The notes below the pieces were generated by a model. The model did no database searches, was not told where the DNA came from, and saw nothing but the letters and a program-made list of their open reading frames with translations. A DNA stretch of 64,000 bases from positions 5,275,001 to 5,339,000 of the forward strand of contig OX621234.1 of NCBI GenBank assembly GCA_951640165.1, read 5' to 3'. A program made the translations under genes and the position numbers. Origin of the DNA: Pseudoips prasinana (taxonomy: Eukaryota > Arthropoda > Insecta > Lepidoptera > Nolidae). Shown here piece by piece: positions 20,291-33,400 of this stretch. Position 1 is the stretch's first letter, and every line of letters starts with the position of its first letter.

Positions 20291-21320
20291 AGAAAATCTA
20301 GTTGGGTCTAATTATTAAGGTCTTAGCAATATAATGGCTCAACTTCATGCGCACTTGATTTTAATAGCTATGGTATAACCAGGTTTACTCAGCAATTGCA
20401 TGCGTTTACTTAGGGGACAGATAAGTCATCGCGGGGAAATCTACTTTTACCAGTCCTGATAGCACCGCAGTACAGTTTAACAACTGCCGTTGTAGTATGA
20501 CAGGTTATTGTCTCGTTATCTAGCGGCAGCGTGTTTAAGCGCAGAATCTCACAGGCATTTGGACGTACTATAATAGTCGTATTTATGTATTTCTTCAGAT
20601 AAATTCATGTATAGTAGATTCCTCAATCCAGACAATAATGAATTAAGGACCCTATATATACCGCTAAAAATCTGTAATGAAATAGTCTGCATATTTGAAA
20701 ATTTCTTAAAATATTTAAGAAATTTTGACTAAATTCTTGAATAAAAATTATGAACCTAGAGATAGTAGGTACTTACAGAAATTTAGACTATGCCACTTTA
20801 GGCCCAAGTTATTTAATCATAACAGTTTTAATTCAAGTTTAAGAAATTCGAGGCCGTTTGCTTTCATGTTTAACTAATTGTCCTAAATTTCTTATTTCGT
20901 TTCACAAAAGTTCAAAACATGGTCCCTCAATCCTGACGCACGTGCCGAAAAGTTATATTGAGATGCTCGAATTTTAATATATCATAATAGATATTTTTTG
21001 ATGGGAAGTGAGTCTCTAATGATGTTGAAATGCGAATGTGAGACACCCGCTGAGTTTGTTTCGTTGGGTCTCCTCAGTTGGGGCGTTCATTGGATCCGGT
21101 GGCTTAAAGCGCGACCATCGTTATCGTAATTCGTATCTTAATAATAATATCTAGACAGAAATATTCAGCCAGCATGTAATAAAAACATAGCTTTAAATTT
21201 CGATAATTACACCAATAGATACCTACATGATTTCTATGACAATAACTTAATATAAGCTAGCTAATCATAGGAGTATTAATTATAAACGTAGTAATTCAAA
21301 GAGATGAACTAAACTGATTC
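20291..21320. other. AT-rich sequence without recognised features
   Basis: About 1 kb shared with unit 2 (45240-46290) at high identity. No open frame, SINE head or inverted ends were found on either strand. Confidence 0.6.
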
Positions 21321-21329
21321 GAAGACATA

Positions 21330-21515
21330 AATACATACATCCTGGGATTCACACACGGCCATGTGATTCCAAACTAAGTACTTATCTATATAGATAATTA
21401 CGCGCAGACATGTTCATGCACACAAATATCTGTCCTGGGTGGGAATCGAACCCACGACCTGCGGCGTGAAAGGCAAGCTAGTTGCTTGAAACTAAGCCAA
21501 CGCGGCAGAATTTTG
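21330..21515 (-). mobile_element. tRNA-derived SINE (minus strand)
   Basis: Minus-strand head with a B-box region, gtgggttcgattcccaccca, and an A-box-like cgttggcttagtttcaagca. Same family as 4190-4445. The frame crossing it is not a gene. Orthologue in unit 2 near 46300-46480. Confidence 0.75.
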
Positions 21516-21739
21516 GTTTCGTAGTTGGACTTTAAGTTAAGACTTTTAGTTTGTGTAAATAAATACCTATTCACGTTACACCTTTTAACTACCAGTAACG
21601 ATTCTCTCGGCTCTCGGCAATTACCGCCACATTGAATGTAGTGGTAAAGGTTGTTTAAGGCAGCCATTTTATACTTGCAGCCTATGAATCAATTATAAGG
21701 AGATTCACAGCGACCTACATGTCCAATGATAATGATAAT

Positions 21740-21950
21740 ATCCTGGGACATTATTCACACACAGCCATCAGATCCCAAACTAAGCAGAGCTTGTACTATT
21801 GAAACTAGATAACTGCTATATTACATAATATAGTAAACAGTAATAAGTATTATATTATAATACTTTTATTTTCTACATATATTATCATCAAATACATCGT
21901 GGGTGGGAATTGAACCCACGCGGCATGCGGCCTGAAAGGAAATATAATTC
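21740..21950 (-). mobile_element. Second SINE fragment of the same family
   Basis: Contains cagagcttgtactattgaaa and, at the head end, gtgggtgggaattgaaccca, the degenerate B-box region on the minus strand. Diverged. Orthologue at about 46705-46915. Confidence 0.6.
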
Positions 21951-22159
21951 TATTTTAACAAATTTAAGTCACATTCAATGTGATCTATTTGTACTCGGAA
22001 ATAAATATGTAGGTTGAACATGTAGAAATAAGTTTAAGAAACGGAACGACCACGCGAAGGTGTAAATTTGCAAAACACGCAATTTTATGTATATTTTGCG
22101 TACACGTGCGGTTTCTTTGGAAAATAAAGTTAATGATACGTACAAGTAATCGACTCATC

Positions 22160-22440
22160 ATCAAAGTATCACGAAAGACGTCCACTGCTGGACAATGGCC
22201 TCCCCCAAGGAACTTCACAATAGCCGGGCTTGTGCTGCGCGCATCCAGCGGATTCCCGCGACGCTTGCAAGATTGTTGCAAGCGTCCACAAGGCACAAGG
22301 GCAGGCCACCACAAGGTGAACTATGGTGGCCTGCCCGCGCTGCGTGGTCCGCTCGGTGGACGGTCGCCCCAGCGACCGTCGGTTCTTCGAGCTATGTGCC
22401 CCGCCCACTGCCATTTCAGTTTGGAATTTCAGTAGTGACT
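22160..22440 (-). pseudogene. RTE 3'-terminal fragment with local inversion
   Basis: The minus strand encodes the C-terminal part of an RTE polyprotein (WAGHIA-type and GRPSTERTTQRGQ-like segments) and the typical tail ggcctcccccaaggaacttc (plus-strand reading). Relative to the unit 2 orthologue (47110-47335), 22265-22325 contains extra inverted sequence. Dead fragment. Confidence 0.75.
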
Positions 22441-22779
22441 AGTTAACACATTTAGTATGACGAGCTAGAAGATTTTTGAAGTGAAAACTTCTGTAAGTGC
22501 ATCTTTTTGGTTGAACTAAAATCATTGAACTCGCGTCATTGTCATGTCACGCTTCCCGTTAGTTATATACCATACAAAGAATACTAGCCGTAGGAGGCGA
22601 GGCGGTGCAGTGTGCGTGCCGGGTGTTTGTGATGAGTTCTGATGAGCTGTGACCATTATACCTGTTTTTATACTACTTCTCTACTTCATTTGTTGCACAC
22701 CTACTACTTAAAATATTTAGCTCCTATCCACCCAAAGGTTGTCTGGAAGAAATCGCTTAATGCGAGAGCACCCATTGTA

Positions 22780-22909
22780 CAGACGCCAGCATATCCAGCT
22801 ACCCCAATCTGTCAAATTTCTTTTTCAGATTCATTTTTAACACAAAATCATAAGCTCACTTTCAATTGAGGAAATTTGACAGATTGGGGTAGTTTGTGGT
22901 ATGGCGTAT
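22780..22909. mobile_element. Degenerate copy of the 135-bp MITE
   Basis: Good left end (cagacgccagcatatccagc); right end decayed to tggtatggcgta. Inserted at TA in the unit boundary sequence. Unit 1 has the empty site (near 2440); unit 3 has the orthologue at about 48986-49118. Confidence 0.8.
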
Positions 22910-23110
22910 TTACATTATTGTGTTATTTATTTTGTCTACTATGTAATTATCCTGTTGCATTGTGTACAGTAGAGAGTATTGTATTGTAATCTATTCTCTA
23001 CCGTATACTGTGTAGGTATATGTTTATTTTTAGGCTGAAAGCAAAGCCTGAATATCGAGTCAATTGTCGCCACGTCGCGGCGTCGTCACCCTTCCCGTGA
23101 GCTATATGTA

Positions 23111-23245
23111 CAGACGCCAGCACATCCAGCTATCCCAATCTGTCAAAATTCTTTTATAGAATTTCAACTTTATCACATAAGCATAAGGTTCACTTTCTGT
23201 TGAGAAAATTTGACAGATTGGGGTAGCTTGATGTGATGGCGTCTG
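23111..23245. mobile_element. 135-bp MITE, unit 2 only
   Basis: CAGACGCC-ended MITE flanked by TA. Units 1 and 3 read straight through the site (tatatgtacctata near 2638-2651 and 49309-49322). Confidence 0.9.
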
Positions 23246-24216
23246 TACCTATAACTATCATCATCATCATCATCAACTTGTCCCACTAATGCGCTAGTGG
23301 GTATGGTTTCCGCACTTAGTCCCGATGTGGACCATTGTACGTGTCCTATAACTATTATATTGCAGATTTAATTTAGGTTAGAAGTATAAACATAGTTTCC
23401 ACTTCTATCGGTTTTCCCCAAAGACAGCATGTTTTTTTCACTTTCAACGAACTATTTTCATTAATATGTTTAGTTTCTTGAGTAGATTGCGGTTCCTGTG
23501 TTGGCTAAACTGTTAGTGTTACAGTCTATATAGTTCACTCGTAATATTTTTATTCGTTAACTAATCACTACCAAAAAGTGATTGAATATTATAAAGTGAT
23601 CTAGTAACAAGCAAGTTACCGTGATGTCCGTGGCACGTAAAACACTCAACCAACGAGACCCCATATCAAAGCTTTGTCTGGGCACAAATCGAAACTTGTT
23701 ACTTACCGGGCACAAAATCCCAAACAGGATTTTCCTAATTAATGGCAACACCCAGCCTTCGAAATTATACATACCCTGTATCGCAAGGGACTTTACAAGG
23801 TCTCAATTGCCAGACACAAAACTCACCCAGACCACGTATAAATATGGACAGTAAGGTAACTAAGCCTAGTTGATGAAATAATTACCCACCTACACTCTAT
23901 GGAAGCTGTAGGGTTAAAATACGAAAGCTCCCGTTTTGATCAAGCCGAGTTCAAACAGCCGTATCCTACGCAATACGCACGAGGATTTTCAATGAGATTG
24001 CGGAGATATACTTATACGCGACCACACGTTTTGACGCGGCACTCACTACTGACAGCACCGCGACAACCGCTTAGGGGTCTTGTCGATGCGCATGTTTGTG
24101 TGAGTGTGCCGTTTCGACCGTTTCTGGGTAGTTTCCGTACTGGTCTATTTTTATACTGAGCCTTGGCTCAGTATAAAAATATAAATATGTTCCGAGTCTT
24201 CACTCAGAACAACCAT
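23246..24216. other. Unit left flank without a gene
   Basis: Contains a short atc repeat (23258-23275), sequence orthologous to 2650-3550, and the hairpin at 24148-24179. The frames here are also in unit 3, but show no domain and are broken in unit 1, so I do not call genes. Confidence 0.55.
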
Positions 24217-24614
24217 ATACAACATGTAACTTAACTAACGCACATCCTGAAAATAGTTTTTTCAGAATCGTTACTGAATCGATTTATATAATTTTTATAT
24301 AGGTAATTTTTTATTACATAATAGTTAATAATACGGAAATTATTGTCATATTAACTCTGTACAGTCAAAACAAATTGAAATGGACCGTAGCCAAAGTAAT
24401 AAGACTTTTAAAATCGCAGTTTTATTTGTATTCATACAAATTCCATCATTCAATACAAAATAAAGAAAATTAAATATTTTTCCACGAAACGAATACAGTA
24501 AATAACAATGCATATACATGTTACATTAAAAATTCAGTGTATGTATTATGATAACAACATAATATTCTAATTGAGGTGTTTGAGGGTGTGAGTTATTTAC
24601 GTTACATATTGTAT
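24217..24614. mobile_element. MITE copy a, unit 2
   Basis: Orthologue of the MITE at 3555-3954, with the same ends. Confidence 0.75.
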
Positions 24615-24841
24615 AGGTGACACAAACGTACGTGTACGAGGATCGAACCGAAAACACTAGGACACCTTAATCACTGCGCGTGTACAGCACGGATGCAAAG
24701 GTCATCTTAAGGAGTCTACTTTAGACCAAACGATTGAAGTAAAACTTAGATATACGAAACGTTATTGGCTATGAGAGAAAGAGAGAGAAAACACGTGTAT
24801 GCTCGCCACTCTCTCTATCGCCCCTACGGTAATATAATGAT

Positions 24842-25105
24842 AATATCTTATGGGACAGTATTTACCTACACGCGGCCGTCTGATAACAAACTAAGCAGAG
24901 CTTGTACTATGGAAACCAGATAACTGATATACTAATTACACTACTTTTCTTTGTAAATACATAAATATATAGATAAATTACACACAGACTCAGGACAAAC
25001 AGACATGTTCATGCATACAAAATATCTGTTGTGGGTGGAAATCGAACCCACGACCTCCGGCGTGAAAAGCAACCATTTGCCAACCACGCCAACAGGCCCG
25101 TCAAA
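24842..25105 (-). mobile_element. tRNA-derived SINE, unit 2
   Basis: Orthologue of 4190-4445, with the same tRNA-like head on the minus strand. Confidence 0.7.
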
Positions 25106-25449
25106 ATACGAAACGTAAATGTTTCCTTCCATCTTCAACTTAACTTATATCTCCGTCTCAACTTCCGTTCGCCTCGGCCGATCACACTTGTGGAGAGAGA
25201 TCACACTCGTAGGTAACGCTCTCGTCACGCACTCACCAGCTTACTCCCCAAGTAAAGTGCGTGTAAACAAGTTTGACCGCTGACTGTTATTTTAAATATT
25301 GTATCCAATTATGTGAACATTTTATGACTACAATTATTACATGGACATATTATTAAAGTTTAAGTTTGTATAACAATTATATTTATTGTTAAGTTATATT
25401 ATGTATAACACACAGTTACAAACTTTCACCTTATTAATATTAGTAGGAT

Positions 25450-28400
25450 CATCATCATCATCATCATATCAGCATGACAAAGGCCTCCCCCAAAGATCTC
25501 CACAATTGCCGGTCTTGTGCTATTCGCATCCAGCATTTTCCAGCGACCCGCACAAGATCATCGGTCCATCTTGTAGGGGGCCTTCCCACGCTGCGTCTTC
25601 CGGTTCGTGGTCGCCACTCGAGAACCTTTCTGCCCCAACGGCCGTCGGCTCTACGAGCTATGTGCCCTGCCCACTGCCACTTCAACTTGGCAATTCTTCG
25701 GGCTATGTCGGTGACTTTGGTTCGCCTGCGGATTTCGACATTTCTGATGTGATCCCGCAGGGAAACTCCGAGCATAGCCCTTTGCTCTTTGGGTGACCTT
25801 GAGCCTTCTAATAAGGCCCATAGTGAGCGACCACGTCTCTGTTCCGTATGTCATCACTGGCAACACACACTGGTCGAAGACTTTCGACTTGAGACACTGC
25901 GGTATTTTGGACGAGAAGATGTTACGTATCTTCCCGAACGCTGCCCAGCCGAGTTGGATTCTACGATTGACCTCCTTCTCGAAGTTGGACCTACCTAGTT
26001 GGATGGTCTGTCCTAGGTAAATATAGTTCTCTACAACTTCGAGTGCAGAGTCACCAACTTTCAATTGAGTGGGTGCAACATGGACGTTTGACATGATTTT
26101 CGTCTTATCCATGTTCATTTTCAGACCCACTTGTTGAGAGACTCTGCTGAGGTCATCGAGCATTGTACCGAGGTCTTCCATGGTCTCAGCCATGACTACG
26201 ATATCATCGGCAAATCGAAGGTGAGTGATGTACTCGCCATTGACATTGATGCCAAAGCCTTTCCAGTCCAGAAGCTTGAAGACGTCTTCCAATGCAGCGG
26301 TGAACAGTTTCGGAGATATAACATCTCCCTGTCTCACGCCTCGCTGCAAGTGGATAGGTTTCGAGATCTGGTCCTGGAGTCGCACTGACATAGTGGCGTT
26401 TTCATACAAACACTTTATCACCTCGATATACCGCTAGTCAATTTGACACCTTATGAGAGACCTCAGCACGGCCCATGTTTCGATAGAATCAAAGGCTTTC
26501 TCATAGTCCACAAACGCTAAGCACAGTGGCTTGTTATACTCTTCGGTCTTCTGTATAACTTGCCGCAGCGTATGTATGTGGTCTATGGTGCTAAAGCCTT
26601 TTCGGAAACCGGCTTGTTCGGGAGGCTGGAAGTCGTCAAACCTGCGCGCGAGACGGTTCGTAACGACCCTCGAAAACAACTTTTAAACATGGCTCAGCAG
26701 TGTGATGGGTCTATAATTCTTCAATAGGGTCTTGTCGCCCTTTTTGAAAAAGAGCACCACCACACTTCTGTGCCATGTTTGTGGCGTTTGACCATCTAGT
26801 ATGACGGAGTTATATAACTTCTGAAGGGCCCGTAGGATTGGTGTACCACCCGCCTTCAGAAGCTCTGCTGTAACTCCATCATCACCAGGCGCCTTATTGT
26901 TCTTGAGTTGTTTGAGAGCCATTCTAATCTCGTACAGGCTGACGTCCGGGATGTCTTCGGTGTAGTGTCGGGTTAGTCGTGCTCTGGGATCTGAGGCATG
27001 CCTTTTGACAGGTGGCTGTGTTGTCGTATATAACTGTCCGTAGAACTTCTCGATCTCTCCCAGCAACTCAGGCTTAGACGTGACGATTCTACCATCCTCA
27101 GTCTTCAGCTTCGTCAGTTGGCTCTGTCCAACAGACAGAGCTCTTGCGAACACTTTAGAGCCTTTGTTCCGCTCGATAGCCTCTTTAATACTAATTGTAT
27201 TAAATTGCCGCGTGTCGCGAGTCAAAGACTTTGAGATCTGTCTGTTGAGCTGCCGATATCTGGTAGCATCATCTGAGCATGTCAGAACCATTTTCCGTCT
27301 ATCTTCCATAAGTTGCAGGGTAAAGTCAGAGATCTTTTTAGTTCTGTTTGTACGGCGGGCCTTGAAGACCTTAGACCCAGCCGTATGGACAGCTTCTACG
27401 AGCCTGTCATAGTATGAGTCCACTTCCTCGCAGTCTGCTAGGCATTCGAAACGGTTTTGCAGTTCGAGTAATGTGCCTCTGACCAGTCTGTGATCGCTCC
27501 CGGTTTTAACCGCATTGATCACGGAGACATCATTGAACATCTGTCGTCTCGTCGACAAGATAAAGTCTATCTCATTTTTAGTTTTACCATCGGGGCTCAC
27601 CCAGGTCCATTTGCGGTGATCCGTTTTCCTGAAGAAGGAATTCATCATAAAGAGTCCCTCCTTCTCCATGAAGTCGGCCAACATTTGGCCCCGGGGGTTC
27701 CGGTCTCCAGTTCCAAATTGCCCCACTCTCAGCTCATTACCGAATCGTTTGCCCAGCTTCGCGTTAAAGTCCCCCATGACCACAGTGAAATAGGAGTTAG
27801 AGGTATGTATGGCTCTGGATATGTCCTCATACATAACCTCTACTTCATCGTCGGAGTGTGTCGAAGTGGGTGCGTATACCTGTATAACCTTCAACGAATA
27901 CCGCTTGGTGATTCTGAGTATAAGGTACGCAACCCTCGTCGACACACTCTCGATTTTCACTAGGTTGTTCACGAGGGACTTGTGGACTATGAACCCGACA
28001 CCACCTTGGGATATTTGGTCACCCTCCCGGTAATAGAGCAGGTTTCCGGATTTCAGTATTATCGAGTCCTCCCCCTCTCTTCGGACTTCAGATAATCCTA
28101 CAATATCCCAATGTAACCTGCTCAATTCTTCCTCCAGTTCGGTTATCTTCTCGTCGGACCGCAGTGTACGTGTGTTATATGTTGCCAGGGCCAGAGGTCG
28201 TCGGTGTTGGTAACGCGGAATCTGCCGGGGATTCTTAGCACCCCCTGCCCTGCCGTAACCACGGCTGTTACCACGGCTGGGAATAGCAGGGCTGCCGGGG
28301 ACTGGGGGCCGCGGTTTGGTTGTGTCCGCTTGGCAGACGGGTTGGCGATCGCAGTAAGGTGGATATGGTACTCAGGAGAACGCTGCTGCCCGTTCTCTGG

Positions 28401-28489
28401 TATATATTCCCTCGGGACGACTTTTACGTCCCCCCACGGGATGAGAGGGGGTGGTGATATTCTTAGGCCGTCACCACACAGCAAATGCG
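25450..28489 (-). mobile_element. RTE-clade retrotransposon, unit 2
   Basis: A 3040-bp insertion on the minus strand. The 11-bp target duplication attagtaggat lies at 25439-25449 and 28490-28500; the empty site is in unit 1 (4780-4790). It ends in a (GAT)n-type tail, typical of RTE. Only four substitutions were noticed against the unit 3 copy. Confidence 0.95.
25464..28125 (-). pseudogene. RTE endonuclease-reverse transcriptase, unit 2 (three breaks)
   Basis: The minus-strand polyprotein starts at an ATG near 28125. The APE-like endonuclease comes first: VGLSEVRREGED, VVMGDFNAKLG, NEIDFIL and the catalytic SDHRLVRG. The RT follows: LKNNKAPGDDGVTAELLK, NYRPITLLS, FVDYEKAFDS, GVRQGDVISPKLF and FADDIVVMAE. 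The C-terminal zone contains WQWAGHIARR. Three breaks: TAA at 26683-26685 after LLSHV (Tyr in unit 3), an amber TAG after CQID shared with unit 3, and a frameshift after VTQRA shared with unit 3. Cannot produce full-length protein. Confidence 0.93.
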
Positions 28490-29702
28490 ATTAGTAGGAT
28501 ATGCACCTAATTACCTTTTGCTAAATTTTAACTTTTTAGGTCATCTGCAACTGGGTTAAAGTTTTAGTCTAGGTATAGGGCAGCCAGTGCGAAAAAACCA
28601 CGATTTTTAGACGTTAGTATCTAAATATCCGTTTGAGATGTGTTTATGTAATTTGAAGTACATATTTATCTTGGAAGTCTCAATATATGAGCTAGTTTGA
28701 AACGTTTATATGAAATCGTTTCGAGTTATGAGAGAGACAGAGAGTCAAAAGTGGCTTCAAATGGTTTGTGTAGGTACTACGCACGGTGCTGCTCGCCAGT
28801 TCTGTTAGGTACTTGAACTTGTCTTGACACGCTCCCGCGTCTAGATTAGGTGAAGAGTCTCAAAGAACTAAAGAACGACTTTCGAAATGTGTATTTAGGG
28901 ATATATAAGGAGACTATCAAAGCAGAACAGTGAGTTCTAGTTCAAGTGAAATCAAAGGCGACTTAAGGGAATCGGAGCGGTGAGGTGATCATTCGGGGAG
29001 ACGATTGTGATCAGAGCCATCCACCTTATTATAATCGTTAATATACAAATAACTAGAGATCGCACTCTCTTGTTCGAAATTAGAACATTAAGGTTCTATG
29101 ATGGTTCTATGTTTTTTTTTTAGTTTTACGGCCCTTGCTTCTTCGGCATTATGCCGCGTCTTCATGGTTTTCGTAATTAAGTCAATATGTATTAAAGTCC
29201 GTCACAGTCAAGTCATAGTTGTTGTCCTACCCCAATAATGCAGTGGAGACTTGACTAGAGGCTTCTATGGAGTTTGCGATTTAACACAGAAAATCACAAT
29301 TCACGGCAATATGGCACTTTCCTCCACTTGTCTAACTACTTTGTCAAAGATGTGATGTCAAAAAATCCACCATATTTACACGTAATACAAATTTACACCA
29401 GTTGTTGAAAATGAAACAATGTCTGTTTCTTGTGGGTCTCTTTCCGCGTTGGCGCCAAAACTCCCATCTCTTCACAGTTTTTCAGTGTGTCAAGTGCATG
29501 GTAGTGTATGAAATGGTTTTATTTTATGATTAATTAAAATAATTTACTTCTACTGCCTATCATATAAAATATTAGCTTTCTGTTCTCCTTCCCCATATAA
29601 TTTTTAACTGTTCCAAATTTCATACTCCTCGGTACGCGCAATTTTCGTAAAAAGGTTCACGTATTAATATTATGATGATTTATACCTACATACCGAATTT
29701 AT
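28490..29702. other. Unit 2 spacer with candidate promoter
   Basis: Orthologous to 4780-5986. The TATA/initiator pair recurs at about 28907-28937. No gene is seen. Confidence 0.5.
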
Positions 29703-30102
29703 ATACAACATGTAACGTAATTACTTAACGCACTCCCTCAAACACCCTAATTAGAATATTATGTTATAATCATAATACAGGCTGATTTTTAATTTAACAT
29801 GTATATGCATTCTTATTTACTTAATTAGTTTCTTGAAATAAAGTTTATTTTTCTGTATTTTGCATTGAATGATGCAATTTGTATGAATAAAAACAAAACT
29901 GCGATTTTAAGTCTTATTCCTTTGGCTAACCGTCCATTTCAATTTGTTTTGACTGTACAGGGTTAGTATGACAATAATTTCCGTAGTTTTAATTATTTTG
30001 GAATTAAAAATTACCTATATTAAAAATGATATAAATCGGTTCAGTAAACGATTCTGAACAAACTATTTAAAGGGTGTGCGTTAATTAAGTTACATATTGT
30101 AT
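29703..30102. mobile_element. MITE copy b, unit 2
   Basis: Orthologue of the inverted MITE at 5987-6389. Confidence 0.75.
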
Positions 30103-30353
30103 AAGTTTCGTAGCAAATAATATCTCTAGATTAAAATAATAAATATGATAAAATTTAACCGACGCTTATCGAACGTTTATATTAGAATGCGGAAATTATA
30201 ATTACGGGGCGAATGGCGTCCGCGTGAACGCACATTATATGCAGGGGCAGGAATAAAAAACATATTCTGTATTTGAAATTATCTCACTTCTTTTATTTTA
30301 AACCATTTCTGTATGTTCCTAACATAGTCTGTTATATTCTCTATGGCTTTAAG

Positions 30354-30403
30354 TTTCGCGCCACAAAATTAGAAAAAAAAAACTTTAAGCGGCATTTTAT
30401 ATA
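30354..30403 (+). promoter_or_regulatory. Candidate proximal promoter of copy 2
   Basis: tttcgcgcc at 30354-30362 and tatata at 30398-30403, placed as in unit 1, about 80 bp before the ATG. Confidence 0.4.
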
Positions 30404-30483
30404 ATACGCAGGCTTCATATAATAAAATAATTTTTCTACTTTCTTCTTCTTCAAAACCAAAACGTATAACAACTATAACGAAA

Positions 30484-33400
30484 ATGGCTCCTAATTTAGG
30501 TAATTACGCCCAAATAAATGATGATGAACAAGATGAACCCAGTTTCGACGAATACGTATGTAAGTAGAAGAAAAAATTACGTAATCATGAAAATTGTAAC
30601 AGTGCATGTATTATTGTGAGGGAAATGTATCCTAATATTACTTATATTTCAGATTGTGACGACTGCGGGAGTTTTGTGCATGATTATTGTACTGAACATG
30701 GCCCACTGCGTGTCATACCTGATGATGAAGTAAGCGTAACTCCGTTTTATGATAGTCCCTATTACTTAAGTATATGTATTCTGCTAATATTACACTAACA
30801 TTCGAACTTGAATAGCAATTTTGATTGAATTTCTATCAATTTACCTCAAATTATTGAACATAAAAAGGTCTCACTTTTTAAGTTTTAACTTCGCGGTTTA
30901 ATTTCAAAGATTTTATTTAGCTTTCGCCACGGCGGCGCTCCATATCTGTGACTTGAAATAATAATATATACCATATTGCTATATTTTAAATAAATCTATT
31001 TACTTTTTTACTTTAAATTGGTGGTTTGTGAAAGATCACAAACATCATTACAACCACCCGTGTTGTGTATGTTTCATCCACGTTAGTTAAGTATTGTAGC
31101 ATGGCCATTGTTAGCGATTTCAAATATCAAATATTTATTTCACAACATTTTAAGTACATGTTACATTCAGCCATGATTTCTGCACTAAGCACGCAGGCTT
31201 GTCTTGCAGGAACCAAATATTTTACATTTATTTCTGTACACCACAAAACTTATTCAAATGTCATTACTTCGACCTCTAATTTAGCTCGTATGAAAAGAAC
31301 AGGGCATACATAGAACTGTCAAACGAAATATATTATAATAAAAATATTTCGCGCCAAATCTGGCCTGTTCTTATCATAAGAACTATGTGAGAAAAACGTG
31401 CAATGAGCTTTAGTTTAGTTATTGTTCCAAATAATCAGCGGCATTGGCTAGTCGTAATAATATATGCGGTGTGCGCAAGACCGCCAATTGTGGAGATCTT
31501 TGGGGGAGGCCTTTGTCCAGCAGTGGACGTCTTTTGGCTGATGTAATGATGATGAGCGCGACACTGATTTAGAAGTCGTCCCGAGTGTGTACCCACCGAG
31601 GAACGGACAGCAGCGTCTCTCTCTGTATATGACCTGAGTACGGCGATCACCATACCATACCATACCGTACCCAATACGATGAGGAACGACAGCTGAGAGA
31701 GAGAGTAGGTACTCGTAGGAAAGACTTACCCTCTACAATTCAACCTAAATTGAATGTAGTTCAGCATAGTCCCATAGTACAATCTGTCATCTTATGTAAC
31801 AAGCTGCCAATAGAATTTAAAATTATACACAGAGTTAACTTATTTAGAAACGAATTGAAGACATTTTTATTGAAGAAAGCGTATTATAGTATTAATGAGT
31901 TCATAAATGACAAACGACAAATGTAAAAACGTTATTTTGACGGTTATGTATGATAGTTTAATTTTGTATTTTAGATATGTATTGTACAACAAATGTTTCA
32001 ACACAATGTAAATTGTTAAAAAATAAATTACTTAGGTATGACCAACCCATCTATATTCCGAGTATCCCCTCAACATGGGGTAGGTTTTTGTTCAGCAGTA
32101 GAGGTCATTCGGCTGACATAGTGATGAGTAAAATGATGATATACTAATTTCTACAGGTTCCTGCTGAAGTGAATTACCCACCGGCTGTGCTGCGCGCCAT
32201 TCTCACTCTACCACTCACGTATCTACAACTGGCGCTATCAGGTTATGTTCCGACTATACTTTTTAAAGTATTATTTATTACATTAGTCTAGCGGAAACGA
32301 TGTATCCTAATATCCGGTTGGTCTCACCGGTCTAGACACGCGGTCAGTCCATAGATGGAGAATTAGTTTAAGTTCTGAGGTTCTCCGTGCTTCGGAGGGC
32401 ATGTTACAATTTGAGTCCCGGTTGTAGTCATTAGACAACAGTCGTTAAGCTTAACGACTCTGACACTACCTCCATGACAATTTGTTTGCATTCGTATCCG
32501 ATCATCAATCGGACGGCTCTTTAACATAGAGCGACAGTTGCCCGTTCCTAAAAGTTATGACCAAGTCATATATAGCTACTATTATTGTTTACATTTTAAA
32601 TGAATTTATTAGCCATGAAAACAAAATTTGCCCAATAACTGGATAATTCATATCCAGACATGTCCAAGTTGCATTTTCGTCAGACATGCTTTCTAATTTA
32701 TTTAGTGATGTTGCTAACTAACTATTATTGTTTTATTTGTCAAATAATTATTTGATAATGAAAATTAAATTGTCACTACGTAAGCTGTCGTACAAAATCC
32801 TGCCAAAACTATTAAATACAAGGAAGAAAACCGCTATTGGGACACCATAAATGAACATTTTTATTAATTATTATAAAATTTTATTCAAAACACAATTATC
32901 TGCTTTATTTTACAATGCCAAATAACTTATCCCTACAGAAGTATAACTATACCTTGAGTATAATGAACTTTTTCTTAATAATTATCTTTCAATTTTATTC
33001 GATTTGTTGTCAAGGGACAACTGAAAGCAGCCTGCACCATTTAAAGTGAAAATGCTCGTATAACGATTGTATGACTGCACGAGTGGCGCAGCGGCTAAGT
33101 TAGGCGGCTCGCCGCTTCGTATTCCGGGTTCGATACCCGCGCCGGACTACTATTAATGTCACCCATAAATACTTGTTCTGAGTCTGGATGTACTTTGTGT
33201 CCGTCCCTTAAATGTTGGTAAAGTACCCCGCGACACAGGTATTAGATTACCTAGTGCGGGAGTTGTCTTTTAAAGCAGAAAAATAAGCTAGGTATATTAC
33301 TATAAAGATTCATCAAAATCCGTTCCGTAGTTTTTGTGTGAAAGAGTAACAAACATCCATCCTTTCTCATAAACTTTCGCATTTATAATATCAGCAGGAT

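Larger units (their letters stand above)
768..22533 (+). repeat. Tandem array unit 1 (about 21.8 kb)
   Basis: First unit of a direct tandem array. Homology with the later units starts at a shared segment beginning cgtcattgtcatgtcacg, at 768, 22534 and 47441. Sequence before 768 is unrelated to what precedes the same segment in units 2 and 3, so 768 looks like the left edge of the array. The unit carries PRDM9-like copy 1. Unit-1-only insertions include a SINE (2745-3001), a LINE (17241-19996) and mariner/LINE material at about 840-2310. It lacks the RTE found in units 2 and 3. Confidence 0.9.

Noticed and set aside
23899..24159. 86-residue frame shared by units 2 and 3
   Set aside because: Broken in unit 1 near 3270 and lacks any recognisable motif; shared only because those units are nearly identical.
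27490..27963. 157-residue plus-strand frame (also 53558-54031)
   Set aside because: Antisense shadow of the RTE endonuclease reading frame.
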